Origin: Flavobacterium sp. CG_23.5
GTDB taxonomy: Bacteria; Bacteroidota; Bacteroidia; Flavobacteriales; Flavobacteriaceae
NCBI RefSeq assembly: GCF_017875765.1
Contig: NZ_JAGGNA010000001.1
Span: forward strand, 3,313,001-3,377,000
DNA: 64,000 bases
Direction: 5' to 3'
Under the pieces are notes generated by a model that had not been told where the DNA came from, did not search any database, and saw nothing but the letters and a program-made list of their open reading frames with translations. This document shows positions 34,257 to 42,228 of this stretch, one piece after another (the stretch's first letter is position 1; the number at the start of each line of letters is the position of its first letter). The position numbers were made by a program, and so were the translations under genes.

Positions 34257-37200
34257 ATGAAGTCAAACTATCTACTAATCCTTTTTCTATTTCTGTCCTC
34301 TTTTGGTTATGCCCAAGGATATGATGTGGGAGGAGTTGTTAAAGAAGCAGTTTCTGGTTTACCTATACCAGGAGTAAATGTTCAAGTTAAAAATTCAACA
34401 ACAGGAACAGCAACAGATATAAATGGTCGTTTCTCTCTAAAAGGAGTTTCTGCTGGCGCAACCCTAGTCTTTACTTATTTAGGTTATAAAAATTTAGAAT
34501 ATAAAGTAGTATCGACCAATAGTGCACTTTCGATTTCGTTGCAAGAGGATTCTAAGATGTTAGATGAAGTTGTAGTAATTGGATATGGAAGCCAAAAAAA
34601 GCGTGAGGTTACAGGAGCTGTTTCTGTTGTAGACAGTAAAACGTTGGAAGCTTTAAAACCTGTTAAAATTGAACAAGCTTTGCAAGGAACCGTTTCTGGT
34701 GTGAATGTCACTACCACTTCAGGTGCGCCCGGTGCTGCTTTGGATATTAGAATTAGAGGGATAGCTACTAATGGTGAAAACAGACCTACAACTATAATAG
34801 ATGGATATGTTGGAGAATTGGGTTTATTAAATCCAAATGATGTGGAGTCAATTACTGTTTTGAAAGATGCTCAAGCAGCAATTTACGGTACTATTGGTGC
34901 TAATGGTATTATCCTTATTACCACTAAATCTGGAAAAAAGAATTCGAAGCCAAAAATCAGCTATAATACTTACACTGGTTTTCAGGAAACCTCAAGAACT
35001 TTACCTGTGTTGAACGCTACTGAATACGCTCTATTATTAAACGAAAGTTATGCAAATGGTGGCAACGCCATTCCTTTTCCTAATGTTTCTGGTTTAGGTA
35101 AAGGTACAAACTGGCAAAATGAAGTTTTCAGCAAAGGTGTTCCTATAATTAATCACGACCTTTCCTTCTCTGGCGGTTCTGAAAAAATTACCTATGCTGT
35201 AAGTGGTTCTCATCTGGATCAAGAAGGGATTATAGGACAAAGTAAATCTGGGTTCTTAAGAAACACAGCAAGAGTTTCTTTAGGTGCTGATATTACAGAT
35301 AAATTAAAATTAAAAACAAACGTAATTTATACCTATTTTAATAGAAAAGCATTAAATGAAAGTGGACTAGGATCTGTTTTGTTCAATGCCTTAAATACAC
35401 CAGCCACATTGACACCATTTGACGCAAATGGTGATTTTACAAAAGTGCCTACAAACACAGGATTAGGAATCGAAATTATTAATCCATTGGCTCAGATTGC
35501 CAATACCTATAATGACTATAATTTTAAAAAAATTAATGGGAATTTTGGTTTAGATTATAAGGTTTTTAAAGATTTTGTAGTTTCGAGTTCGATTGGTTTT
35601 AATACATCAAACAGCGAATCTAAATCTTTTGCGAAACAGATCTTATATTGGATAAATCCTTCAGATAAAGTTTTTGATGTTTTGAGAAGTTCAGTTTCTC
35701 AAAGTGCTATTAATGATAATAATTATTCATTTGATGTATTTGGGACTTATACTAAAAAAATTGCGGGTAATCATAATGTTACCGCGACAATAGGAAATAC
35801 TATTTTCAAAGAATACGGAAACGGATTGTTTGCAACTGGGTATGATGTTCCTTATAATTCTTGGGAATTTGCTGATATTTCATTGACCAAAGGAATTTCT
35901 GCAACAGTACCGAACGGATCTTATAATTATGATGAAAGAAGGCTTTCTTACTTTGGAAGAGCGCAATATGATTATAAAGGAAAGTATCTTTTTTCAGCAA
36001 TGATAAGACGTGATGCTTCGACGAAATTTGGACCAGGAAACAAAGTAGGTTATTTTCCCTCTTTTACTGCAGGTTGGGTGATTTCTGATGAAGGATTTTT
36101 TGGAGAAAAAAAATGGATAAACTTTATGAAACTAAGAGGAAGTTATGGTACGTTAGGAAATGACCAAATTCCAAATAATGGATATGTTTCTCAATTAAGT
36201 GGTGAAGCAACTTATGTTTTTGATGGTGCTTTAGTGAATGGATTAGCAACAGGACAAATTCCGAATCCAAATTTGAAATGGGAAGAAGCCAAGAAATTTG
36301 ATGTTGGTTTAGACCTTAAGTTAATAGATAATAAAGTTTCCATCGTAGCAGATTATTTTATTGATACGAGAGCTGATTTGTTAATCCCTTTTATACCCGT
36401 TTCAGGAATAAATGGAACGGCTGCTCCAGGCGCTGGTTCACCAACAATAAATGCAGGAACGGTAAGGAATTCTGGTTTGGAATTCTCAATAGATTATAAA
36501 AATAAATTTACAGAAAATTTTTCGATGAGTGTGGGTTACAATGTTACTTTTCTTAAAAATGAGGTTTTAGCCGTTGATAATGGAACAGGATTTATTGAAG
36601 GAGGCTCATTTGGCGTAGGTCAGCAAGCACCTTCAAGAATGGAAGTAGGCCAACCAATTGGTTATTTTTATGGATATAAAACCGATGGAATTTTTCAAAA
36701 TCAGGCAGAAGTTAGTGCCCATCCATCGCAACTTTCCTTAGGTGCAGAGGCAAGTCCAGGAGACCTTCGTTTTGTAGATATTAATGGGGATGGAATTATC
36801 GATTCAAAAGATAGAACAAACATAGGAGATCCTATTCCTGCTGCTACAATGGGTTTTAATTTACAAATGAACTACAAAAGCTTTGATTTTGCAGTATACA
36901 CTTTTGCCTCTGTAGGAAATGATATGGTTAGAAATTACGAAAGAAATCTTACAGACGTCAATCGTTTAAATTATGTTCTTGGCAGATGGACTGGCGAAGG
37001 AAGTAGTAATACTACTCCACGAGTGACCACAAGTGCTACAGGAAATTCTACTTTTTCGAGCTATTTTGTTGAAGACGCTTCATATTTGAGAATCCAAAAT
37101 ATGCAATTAGGATATTCTATAAATCCTAAGTATTCTGAAAAAGCAGGGATAACAAAATTAAGATTATATGCAGGTGTAAATAATCTCTACACTTTCACAA

Positions 37201-37316
37201 AATACAAAGGTTTTGATCCGGGTGCTTCTAATGGAGCTCCAATTGGCGGAGGAATAGATTATGGTTTTTATCCGATCCCAAGAACCTATTTATTAGGCTT
37301 AAACATTAATTTTTAA
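34257..37316 (+). CDS. SusC-type TonB-dependent outer-membrane receptor
   Basis: The product has 1019 residues. A signal peptide (to about 20) is followed by the CarboxypepD_reg-like domain (about 22-100, VSGLPIPGVNVQVKN and TDINGRFSLKGV), the TonB-box region LDEVVVIGYGSQKKREV (about 103-119), the plug (about 120-230, ALQGTVSGVNVTTTSGAPG and DAQAAIYGTIGANGI), and a 22-strand barrel ending in the aromatic RTYLLGLNINF. With SusD it imports oligosaccharides in a TonB-driven step. SusD starts 11 bases later. This pair opens the uptake operon of the beta-glucan locus. Confidence 0.97.
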   Translation: MKSNYLLILFLFLSSFGYAQGYDVGGVVKEAVSGLPIPGVNVQVKNSTTGTATDINGRFSLKGVSAGATLVFTYLGYKNLEYKVVSTNSALSISLQEDSKMLDEVVVIGYGSQKKREVTGAVSVVDSKTLEALKPVKIEQALQGTVSGVNVTTTSGAPGAALDIRIRGIATNGENRPTTIIDGYVGELGLLNPNDVESITVLKDAQAAIYGTIGANGIILITTKSGKKNSKPKISYNTYTGFQETSRTLPVLNATEYALLLNESYANGGNAIPFPNVSGLGKGTNWQNEVFSKGVPIINHDLSFSGGSEKITYAVSGSHLDQEGIIGQSKSGFLRNTARVSLGADITDKLKLKTNVIYTYFNRKALNESGLGSVLFNALNTPATLTPFDANGDFTKVPTNTGLGIEIINPLAQIANTYNDYNFKKINGNFGLDYKVFKDFVVSSSIGFNTSNSESKSFAKQILYWINPSDKVFDVLRSSVSQSAINDNNYSFDVFGTYTKKIAGNHNVTATIGNTIFKEYGNGLFATGYDVPYNSWEFADISLTKGISATVPNGSYNYDERRLSYFGRAQYDYKGKYLFSAMIRRDASTKFGPGNKVGYFPSFTAGWVISDEGFFGEKKWINFMKLRGSYGTLGNDQIPNNGYVSQLSGEATYVFDGALVNGLATGQIPNPNLKWEEAKKFDVGLDLKLIDNKVSIVADYFIDTRADLLIPFIPVSGINGTAAPGAGSPTINAGTVRNSGLEFSIDYKNKFTENFSMSVGYNVTFLKNEVLAVDNGTGFIEGGSFGVGQQAPSRMEVGQPIGYFYGYKTDGIFQNQAEVSAHPSQLSLGAEASPGDLRFVDINGDGIIDSKDRTNIGDPIPAATMGFNLQMNYKSFDFAVYTFASVGNDMVRNYERNLTDVNRLNYVLGRWTGEGSSNTTPRVTTSATGNSTFSSYFVEDASYLRIQNMQLGYSINPKYSEKAGITKLRLYAGVNNLYTFTKYKGFDPGASNGAPIGGGIDYGFYPIPRTYLLGLNINF

Positions 37317-37327
37317 TTCGTATTAAA

Positions 37328-38806
37328 ATGAAAAAGTATCTATTTATTACCCTTATAACGATAACAATTTTTTCAGCACTTACCATTTCGTGTAGTGATG
37401 ATTTTGTTGATCGACCGATAAAATATTCAATTGACTCTGAGAATTATTTTAACTCAAAATCAGATTATGACAATGCTTTAATTGCCGCTTATGATTTGTT
37501 ACAATCCACGTATCTCAATGCATTAATGGGTGAAATAGCTTCAGATAATACTTTGGCAGGAGGGGAAAGCCAATCTGATACTCCCGGTTTCCAGCAAATT
37601 GACAAGATGATTCACACTCCTGTGAACAGCAACTTAAAAAATCTATGGGATTGGATGTTCGCTGGAGTTCAAAGAGCGAATTACATTTTAGAATTCAAAG
37701 ACAAAACAGCTTTTGATGGTAAAAACCAGGTTATTGCTGAAGCTCGTTTTCTTAGAGCGTATTACCATTTTGAATTAGTAAAATGGTTTGGTGGAATCCC
37801 GTTAAAAGGGGACGCAAGATTCAGTTCAGGTGATGAGAAAAAATTACCACGTTCGTCAGTGGCAGAAGTATATGCCTCAATTGAAGCCGATTTAATTTTT
37901 GCTTCCGATAATTTATCTGCAACTGCAGCTCAAAAAGGAAGAGTTACCAAAGGAGCCGCTTTAGCACTTTTAGGAAAAGCGTATTTATATGACGGGAAAT
38001 TTGCCCTCGCAGCTGTGGCTTTAGATAAAGTAGTTGCTTTAAATAAATATTCATTGGTGAGTGATTATAATTCTATTTTTGAGGATGCAGGAGAAAATGG
38101 TCCCGAGTCCGTTTTTGAAGTGCAATACACAGATGTAGAAGGTGCCGGTTTTGGATGTTTACAATGTAGCGAAGGAAATGTAGCTGTGGGTTTTAGTGGA
38201 CCAAGAAATTATTCAGGGCCGCTATTTACTTCAGGTTTCAGTTTTAATGTTCCAACTCAGAAAGTGGTAAATGCGTTTGAAGCTGGAGACAGAAGAAAAG
38301 CCGTGGCAATACTAGATATCCAAGCTTGGGCAGCTTCATCAGGAGCAACTTATGGGAAAGGATACGAGCATACTGGTTATTTTAACAGAAAATACATTCC
38401 AAGAAAAAGAAGCGCCGCTGCACAAGGGGATTTGAATCTTACGAATCCTAATAATTACAGAGCCATTCGTTATGCGGATGTTCTTTTGATGGCGGCTGAG
38501 GCATACAATCGCGGTGGAATCGATGATGCAAAAGCAAGAGGCTACCTAAACCAAGTTCGAAGACGTGCTTTTGGAGACTTGAATCACGATATTTCATCTT
38601 CTGGAGCTGCTTTGACTGACTTTATTTTAGCAGAAAGAAGAGTGGAGTTAGTTGGTGAGGGACACCGTTTCTTCGATTTAGTCCGCACTAAAAAAGCAGC
38701 TCAGGAAATTACTGGATTTACCGCTGGCAAAAATGAATTGTTTCCGATTCCAATTGAGGAAATTCAATTTGCAAATGGAAATTGGCAACAAAATCCCGGT
38801 TATTAA
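37328..38806 (+). CDS. SusD/RagB-type surface glycan-binding lipoprotein
   Basis: The product has 492 residues. The lipidated cysteine is residue 22 (LTISC), followed by SDDF; acidic residues right behind the cysteine are the lipoprotein surface-export signal of this phylum. The helical TPR-like SusD fold is shown by FNSKSDYDNALIAAYDLL, LRAYYHFELVKWFGGIPL and the C-terminal DFILAERRVELVGEGHRFFDLVR. It caps the SusC barrel and binds glycan chains at the surface. It lies 11 bases after SusC and 19 bases before the third gene, so it is co-transcribed. Confidence 0.97.
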   Translation: MKKYLFITLITITIFSALTISCSDDFVDRPIKYSIDSENYFNSKSDYDNALIAAYDLLQSTYLNALMGEIASDNTLAGGESQSDTPGFQQIDKMIHTPVNSNLKNLWDWMFAGVQRANYILEFKDKTAFDGKNQVIAEARFLRAYYHFELVKWFGGIPLKGDARFSSGDEKKLPRSSVAEVYASIEADLIFASDNLSATAAQKGRVTKGAALALLGKAYLYDGKFALAAVALDKVVALNKYSLVSDYNSIFEDAGENGPESVFEVQYTDVEGAGFGCLQCSEGNVAVGFSGPRNYSGPLFTSGFSFNVPTQKVVNAFEAGDRRKAVAILDIQAWAASSGATYGKGYEHTGYFNRKYIPRKRSAAAQGDLNLTNPNNYRAIRYADVLLMAAEAYNRGGIDDAKARGYLNQVRRRAFGDLNHDISSSGAALTDFILAERRVELVGEGHRFFDLVRTKKAAQEITGFTAGKNELFPIPIEEIQFANGNWQQNPGY

Positions 38807-38825
38807 AAACTAATATTATTTATAT

Positions 38826-40421
38826 ATGAAAAAGTTAAAATTAATACTAAGTATTTTTGTTCTAACTATCTTAATAGGATGTTCAGCCGAAAATAATGAT
38901 GTGAATTTGGATGGAGTAAGCGCTCCTTCAAATATATCTGCTCTAACGACCATTACTCAGGATAATTCAGGAAATGTTACTTTTTTGCCTAGAGGGGAAG
39001 GAGTTACTCAATTCGAAATTTATTTTGGTGATGCACCTTCAACACCAGCCTATGTAAATCCGGGTAGTACTGTTACGCACAAATATAAAGAAGGTAAATT
39101 TCAGGCAAAAATTGTAGGTGTAACTATTAATGGAAAAAGAACCGAAAAAATTCAAGAGGTGACCGTTTCTTTTTTGGCTCCAACAGGTTTTGAGCCAACC
39201 ATAACTATTGGTAGCAATCTATCAATCAGTGTTACTGCTAAAGCGGAATTGGAAACTTTCTTTCAAGTCTATTTTGGCGATGTAGCGAATGAAGTTCCAG
39301 TAGATTTTATGCAAGGTGAAGTAATTACACATACTTATAAAAATGCGGGAACCTACCAAGTGAGAGTTGTTGCACTAAGTGGTGGGGCAGCCACTACACA
39401 AAAAATTCAAAGTGTAACTGTTACTAATTTATTTGCTGCACCCGTTCCTACAATTCCGGCTGCAAATGTGATTTCTATGTTTAGCGACAGTTATACAAAT
39501 GTTGCAGTAGATACTTGGAGAACTTCTTGGTCTCAAGCAACTTTGGAAGATATTGATATTAGTGGTAACAAAACCAAAAAGTACAGTTCATTGGGTTTTG
39601 TTGGTATTGAAGCTACTACAACACCAATTAATGCATCTGCAATGACATTCTTCCATACTGATATTTGGTCGTCAGACTTTACAGAGTTTAAGGTTAAGTT
39701 AGTCGATTTTGGAGCTAATGGTGTTTTTGGTGGTGGTGATGATAAAGAACATGAAATTACAATCTCTAATCCCGCAAAGGAAAAATGGGTGAGTTTAGAT
39801 ATTCCATTAAGTGATTTCACAGGATTGACGACACGCAGTCATATTGCACAGTTAATTTTTGTAGGTGCACCTTTTGGTAGTACAACAGTTTATGTTGATA
39901 ACGTATTCTTTTACAATAAAGTTGGCTCTATTACAGCAGCCCCTACTCCTACTGTAGCAGCGTCTAAAGTGATTTCTATGTTTAGTGACGCTTATACAAA
40001 TGTAGCGGTTGATACTTGGAGAACTTCTTGGTCAAATGCCACATTGACGGATTTGAGCATCAATGGAAATGCAACCAAAAAATACAGTGCATTGGATTTT
40101 GTAGGTATAGAAGCAACTACAACTCCTATAAATGCTACTGCAATGACACATTTTCACACGGACGTTTGGTCATCAGATTTTACAGAATTCAAAATAAAAT
40201 TAGTCGATTTTGGAGCTAATGGTACTTTTGGTGGTGGTGATGACAAGGAACATGAAATTACAGTTTCGTCTCCTGCGAAAGGAACTTGGATAAGTCTAGA
40301 TATTCCGTTAAATACTTTTACCGGTTTGACCACGCGAGCACATATTGCACAGTTAATTTATGTAGGTGCACCTTCTGGAAATAACACCGTTTATATTGAT
40401 AATGTTTATTTTCATAATTAA
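38826..40421 (+). CDS. Surface glycan-binding lipoprotein (SusE/F position) with duplicated C-terminal domain
   Basis: The product has 531 residues. The lipidated cysteine is residue 19 (LIGCSAEN, with an acidic residue soon after). Two PKD-like beta domains (about 35-115 and 118-200) precede two copies of a domain of about 160 residues (205-363 and 372-531). Both copies share VDTWRTSWS, FVGIEATTTPIN, EFKVKLVDFGANG-type and GGGDDKEHEIT motifs and would fold as galactose-binding-like beta-sandwiches, probably carbohydrate-binding modules. No catalytic residues are evident, so binding rather than cleavage is likely. Its place behind susCD supports a role in catching glucan at the cell surface. 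Confidence 0.88.
   Translation: MKKLKLILSIFVLTILIGCSAENNDVNLDGVSAPSNISALTTITQDNSGNVTFLPRGEGVTQFEIYFGDAPSTPAYVNPGSTVTHKYKEGKFQAKIVGVTINGKRTEKIQEVTVSFLAPTGFEPTITIGSNLSISVTAKAELETFFQVYFGDVANEVPVDFMQGEVITHTYKNAGTYQVRVVALSGGAATTQKIQSVTVTNLFAAPVPTIPAANVISMFSDSYTNVAVDTWRTSWSQATLEDIDISGNKTKKYSSLGFVGIEATTTPINASAMTFFHTDIWSSDFTEFKVKLVDFGANGVFGGGDDKEHEITISNPAKEKWVSLDIPLSDFTGLTTRSHIAQLIFVGAPFGSTTVYVDNVFFYNKVGSITAAPTPTVAASKVISMFSDAYTNVAVDTWRTSWSNATLTDLSINGNATKKYSALDFVGIEATTTPINATAMTHFHTDVWSSDFTEFKIKLVDFGANGTFGGGDDKEHEITVSSPAKGTWISLDIPLNTFTGLTTRAHIAQLIYVGAPSGNNTVYIDNVYFHN
39438..40418 (+). repeat. Internal duplication in the glycan-binding protein gene
   Basis: The DNA of 39438-39913 and 39939-40418 is alike over almost its whole length (for example TTTGGAGCTAATGGT is exact in both), and the encoded domains are about 80 percent identical by eye. 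That indicates a recent tandem duplication under selection. Confidence 0.85.
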
Positions 40422-40510
40422 CGATTAAAGTATATAAAATCAATTGATTATAAAATTAGTACGGATTCGTATGATTTTTTTGTCATAAATGCATTTAAAA
40501 AATATTTAAA

Positions 40511-42148
40511 ATGAGAAAAATAATAATAAATATAGTGACGGTTTTTGCCCTTCTTTTGATGGTCAATTGTCAGGAAGATAATCTAGCTTTCGGAGCATTG
40601 AATGCTCCAACAGGTCTTCAAGTAAAGGCTGAAATAATTGGTAAATCAGCAGCGTTTCCTAACGGTGATGGTTCTGGAAAAGTAAAATTTACGAGTACAG
40701 CTGAAAATGCTATTTCATATAAATATATTTTTAGTGATGGAACTTCTAAGAATTCTCCGAGCGGAGTTTTAGATAATACATTTGCAACTCCTGGGGTAAA
40801 TACTTATACTGTGACTGTTATTGCTTCAGGAACAGGAGGAATTGTTACAAATGTTACAATGGAAGTGACCGTCTTTAGTAATTTTAAAGATGAAGCGGCT
40901 GTGCAGTTCTTAACTGGCGGATCGAGCAAAAAATGGTATTGGGCACAAAAGGAAACTGGTCATTTAGGAGTAGGTCCAAACGTTGCATGGTCTGATCCTA
41001 CTTTTGGAACAAAAAATTATTATCCAGATTTTTACGCAGCTAAAGCTGATGAGAAATCAGCTACTTGTTTGTACAAAAGTGTCATGACTTTTTCTTTAGT
41101 TGGAACTCAAATGAAATTTGAATTGGATAACAAAGGACAAACCTATTACAATGGTGCTTTCAAAGGCGGAGGTGATGATGCTTGTTATGATTTAAACACT
41201 AGTGGTGCCAAAACAGTAACTTTAAGCAAGTCTGATTCTTTCGTTACAAAGAATCCGGATAGTGCTACTCAAACTAGAGGAACCACATTAAATATCGCAG
41301 ACGGTGGTTTTATGGGTTATTTTGTAGGAACTAGTTCTTATGAGATTTTATCTATCACCGATAATCGCATGGTGGTACGAGTGATTCAATCAGGCAATCC
41401 ATTTTTGGCTTGGTATCATATTTTTACAACAACCCCTCCAGGAGCAAGTGTTACTCCAGCAGCAGATTACACGGTTTTAAAATTTTCTGATGAATTTAAT
41501 GTGGATGGTGCACCCGATCCTGCAAAATGGGGATATGACCTAGGCGCTGGCGGTTGGGGAAATGGTGAAGCACAAACCTTTACCAGCGCTTCTGATAATG
41601 TGATTGTTGCTGGTGGAAATTTAAAAATTACTGCGAAAAAAGCAGGAACGGGATATACTTCAGCTAGATTAAAATCAGAAGGTAAATACAAGTTTACTTA
41701 TGGTAAAGTAGAAGTAAGAGCCAAATTGCCATCAGGCGGTGGAACATGGCCAGCTATCTGGATGTTAGGTTCAGATTATGCAACCAATACATGGCCAGGT
41801 TGCGGAGAAATAGATATTATGGAACATAAAGGAAATGAGCCCAATGTTATTTATGGAACATTGCATTACCCTAACCATTCTGGCGGAAACGGAAATGGAA
41901 GTACTAAAACAATCACTAATGCTTCTACTGAATTTCATGTTTATAAAACCATTTGGAGTCCAGCATCTGTAAAAATATACGTAGATGATGTGTTGTTTCA
42001 TACTGTAGCAAATGATAGCAGCTTGCCATTCAATAAAGACTTTTTCATGATTTTGAATGTGGCAATGGGAGGTACTTTTGGAGGAACTATTGATCCTGCT
42101 TTTACGCAATCTTCCATGGAGATTGATTACGTTAGAATCTACCAATAA
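40511..42148 (+). CDS. GH16 endo-beta-1,3-glucanase lipoprotein with N-terminal accessory domains
   Basis: The product has 545 residues. The lipidated cysteine is residue 20 (MVNCQEDN, with Glu-Asp behind it, the surface-export pattern). A PKD-like domain (about 32-115) and a domain I do not recognise (about 118-310) precede the GH16 catalytic domain (about 315-545). The catalytic motif is CGEIDIMEHKG: nucleophile Glu433, Asp435 and acid/base Glu438. The extra residue in the motif is typical of laminarinases. WPAIWMLGSD, WGNGEAQ and the terminal EIDYVRIYQ also fit. It likely cuts laminarin or a similar beta-1,3-glucan at the surface. It follows the binding protein gene by 89 bases. Confidence 0.93.
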   Translation: MRKIIINIVTVFALLLMVNCQEDNLAFGALNAPTGLQVKAEIIGKSAAFPNGDGSGKVKFTSTAENAISYKYIFSDGTSKNSPSGVLDNTFATPGVNTYTVTVIASGTGGIVTNVTMEVTVFSNFKDEAAVQFLTGGSSKKWYWAQKETGHLGVGPNVAWSDPTFGTKNYYPDFYAAKADEKSATCLYKSVMTFSLVGTQMKFELDNKGQTYYNGAFKGGGDDACYDLNTSGAKTVTLSKSDSFVTKNPDSATQTRGTTLNIADGGFMGYFVGTSSYEILSITDNRMVVRVIQSGNPFLAWYHIFTTTPPGASVTPAADYTVLKFSDEFNVDGAPDPAKWGYDLGAGGWGNGEAQTFTSASDNVIVAGGNLKITAKKAGTGYTSARLKSEGKYKFTYGKVEVRAKLPSGGGTWPAIWMLGSDYATNTWPGCGEIDIMEHKGNEPNVIYGTLHYPNHSGGNGNGSTKTITNASTEFHVYKTIWSPASVKIYVDDVLFHTVANDSSLPFNKDFFMILNVAMGGTFGGTIDPAFTQSSMEIDYVRIYQ

Positions 42149-42175
42149 ACCCGAAAATAAGGGAATGAATATAAG

Positions 42176-42206
42176 AAGGTCGGTTCTTTTACCGGCCTTT
42201 TCTTTT
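42176..42206 (+). terminator. Internal terminator in the PUL
   Basis: A 9-bp stem AAGGTCGGT with ACCGGCCTT (one G-U), loop TCTTTT, followed by TTTTCTTTT. It lies between the first GH16 gene and the GH3 gene, inside an otherwise same-strand locus. Confidence 0.75.
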
Positions 42207-42228
42207 AATTGTAACAAAAAGGATAAAG

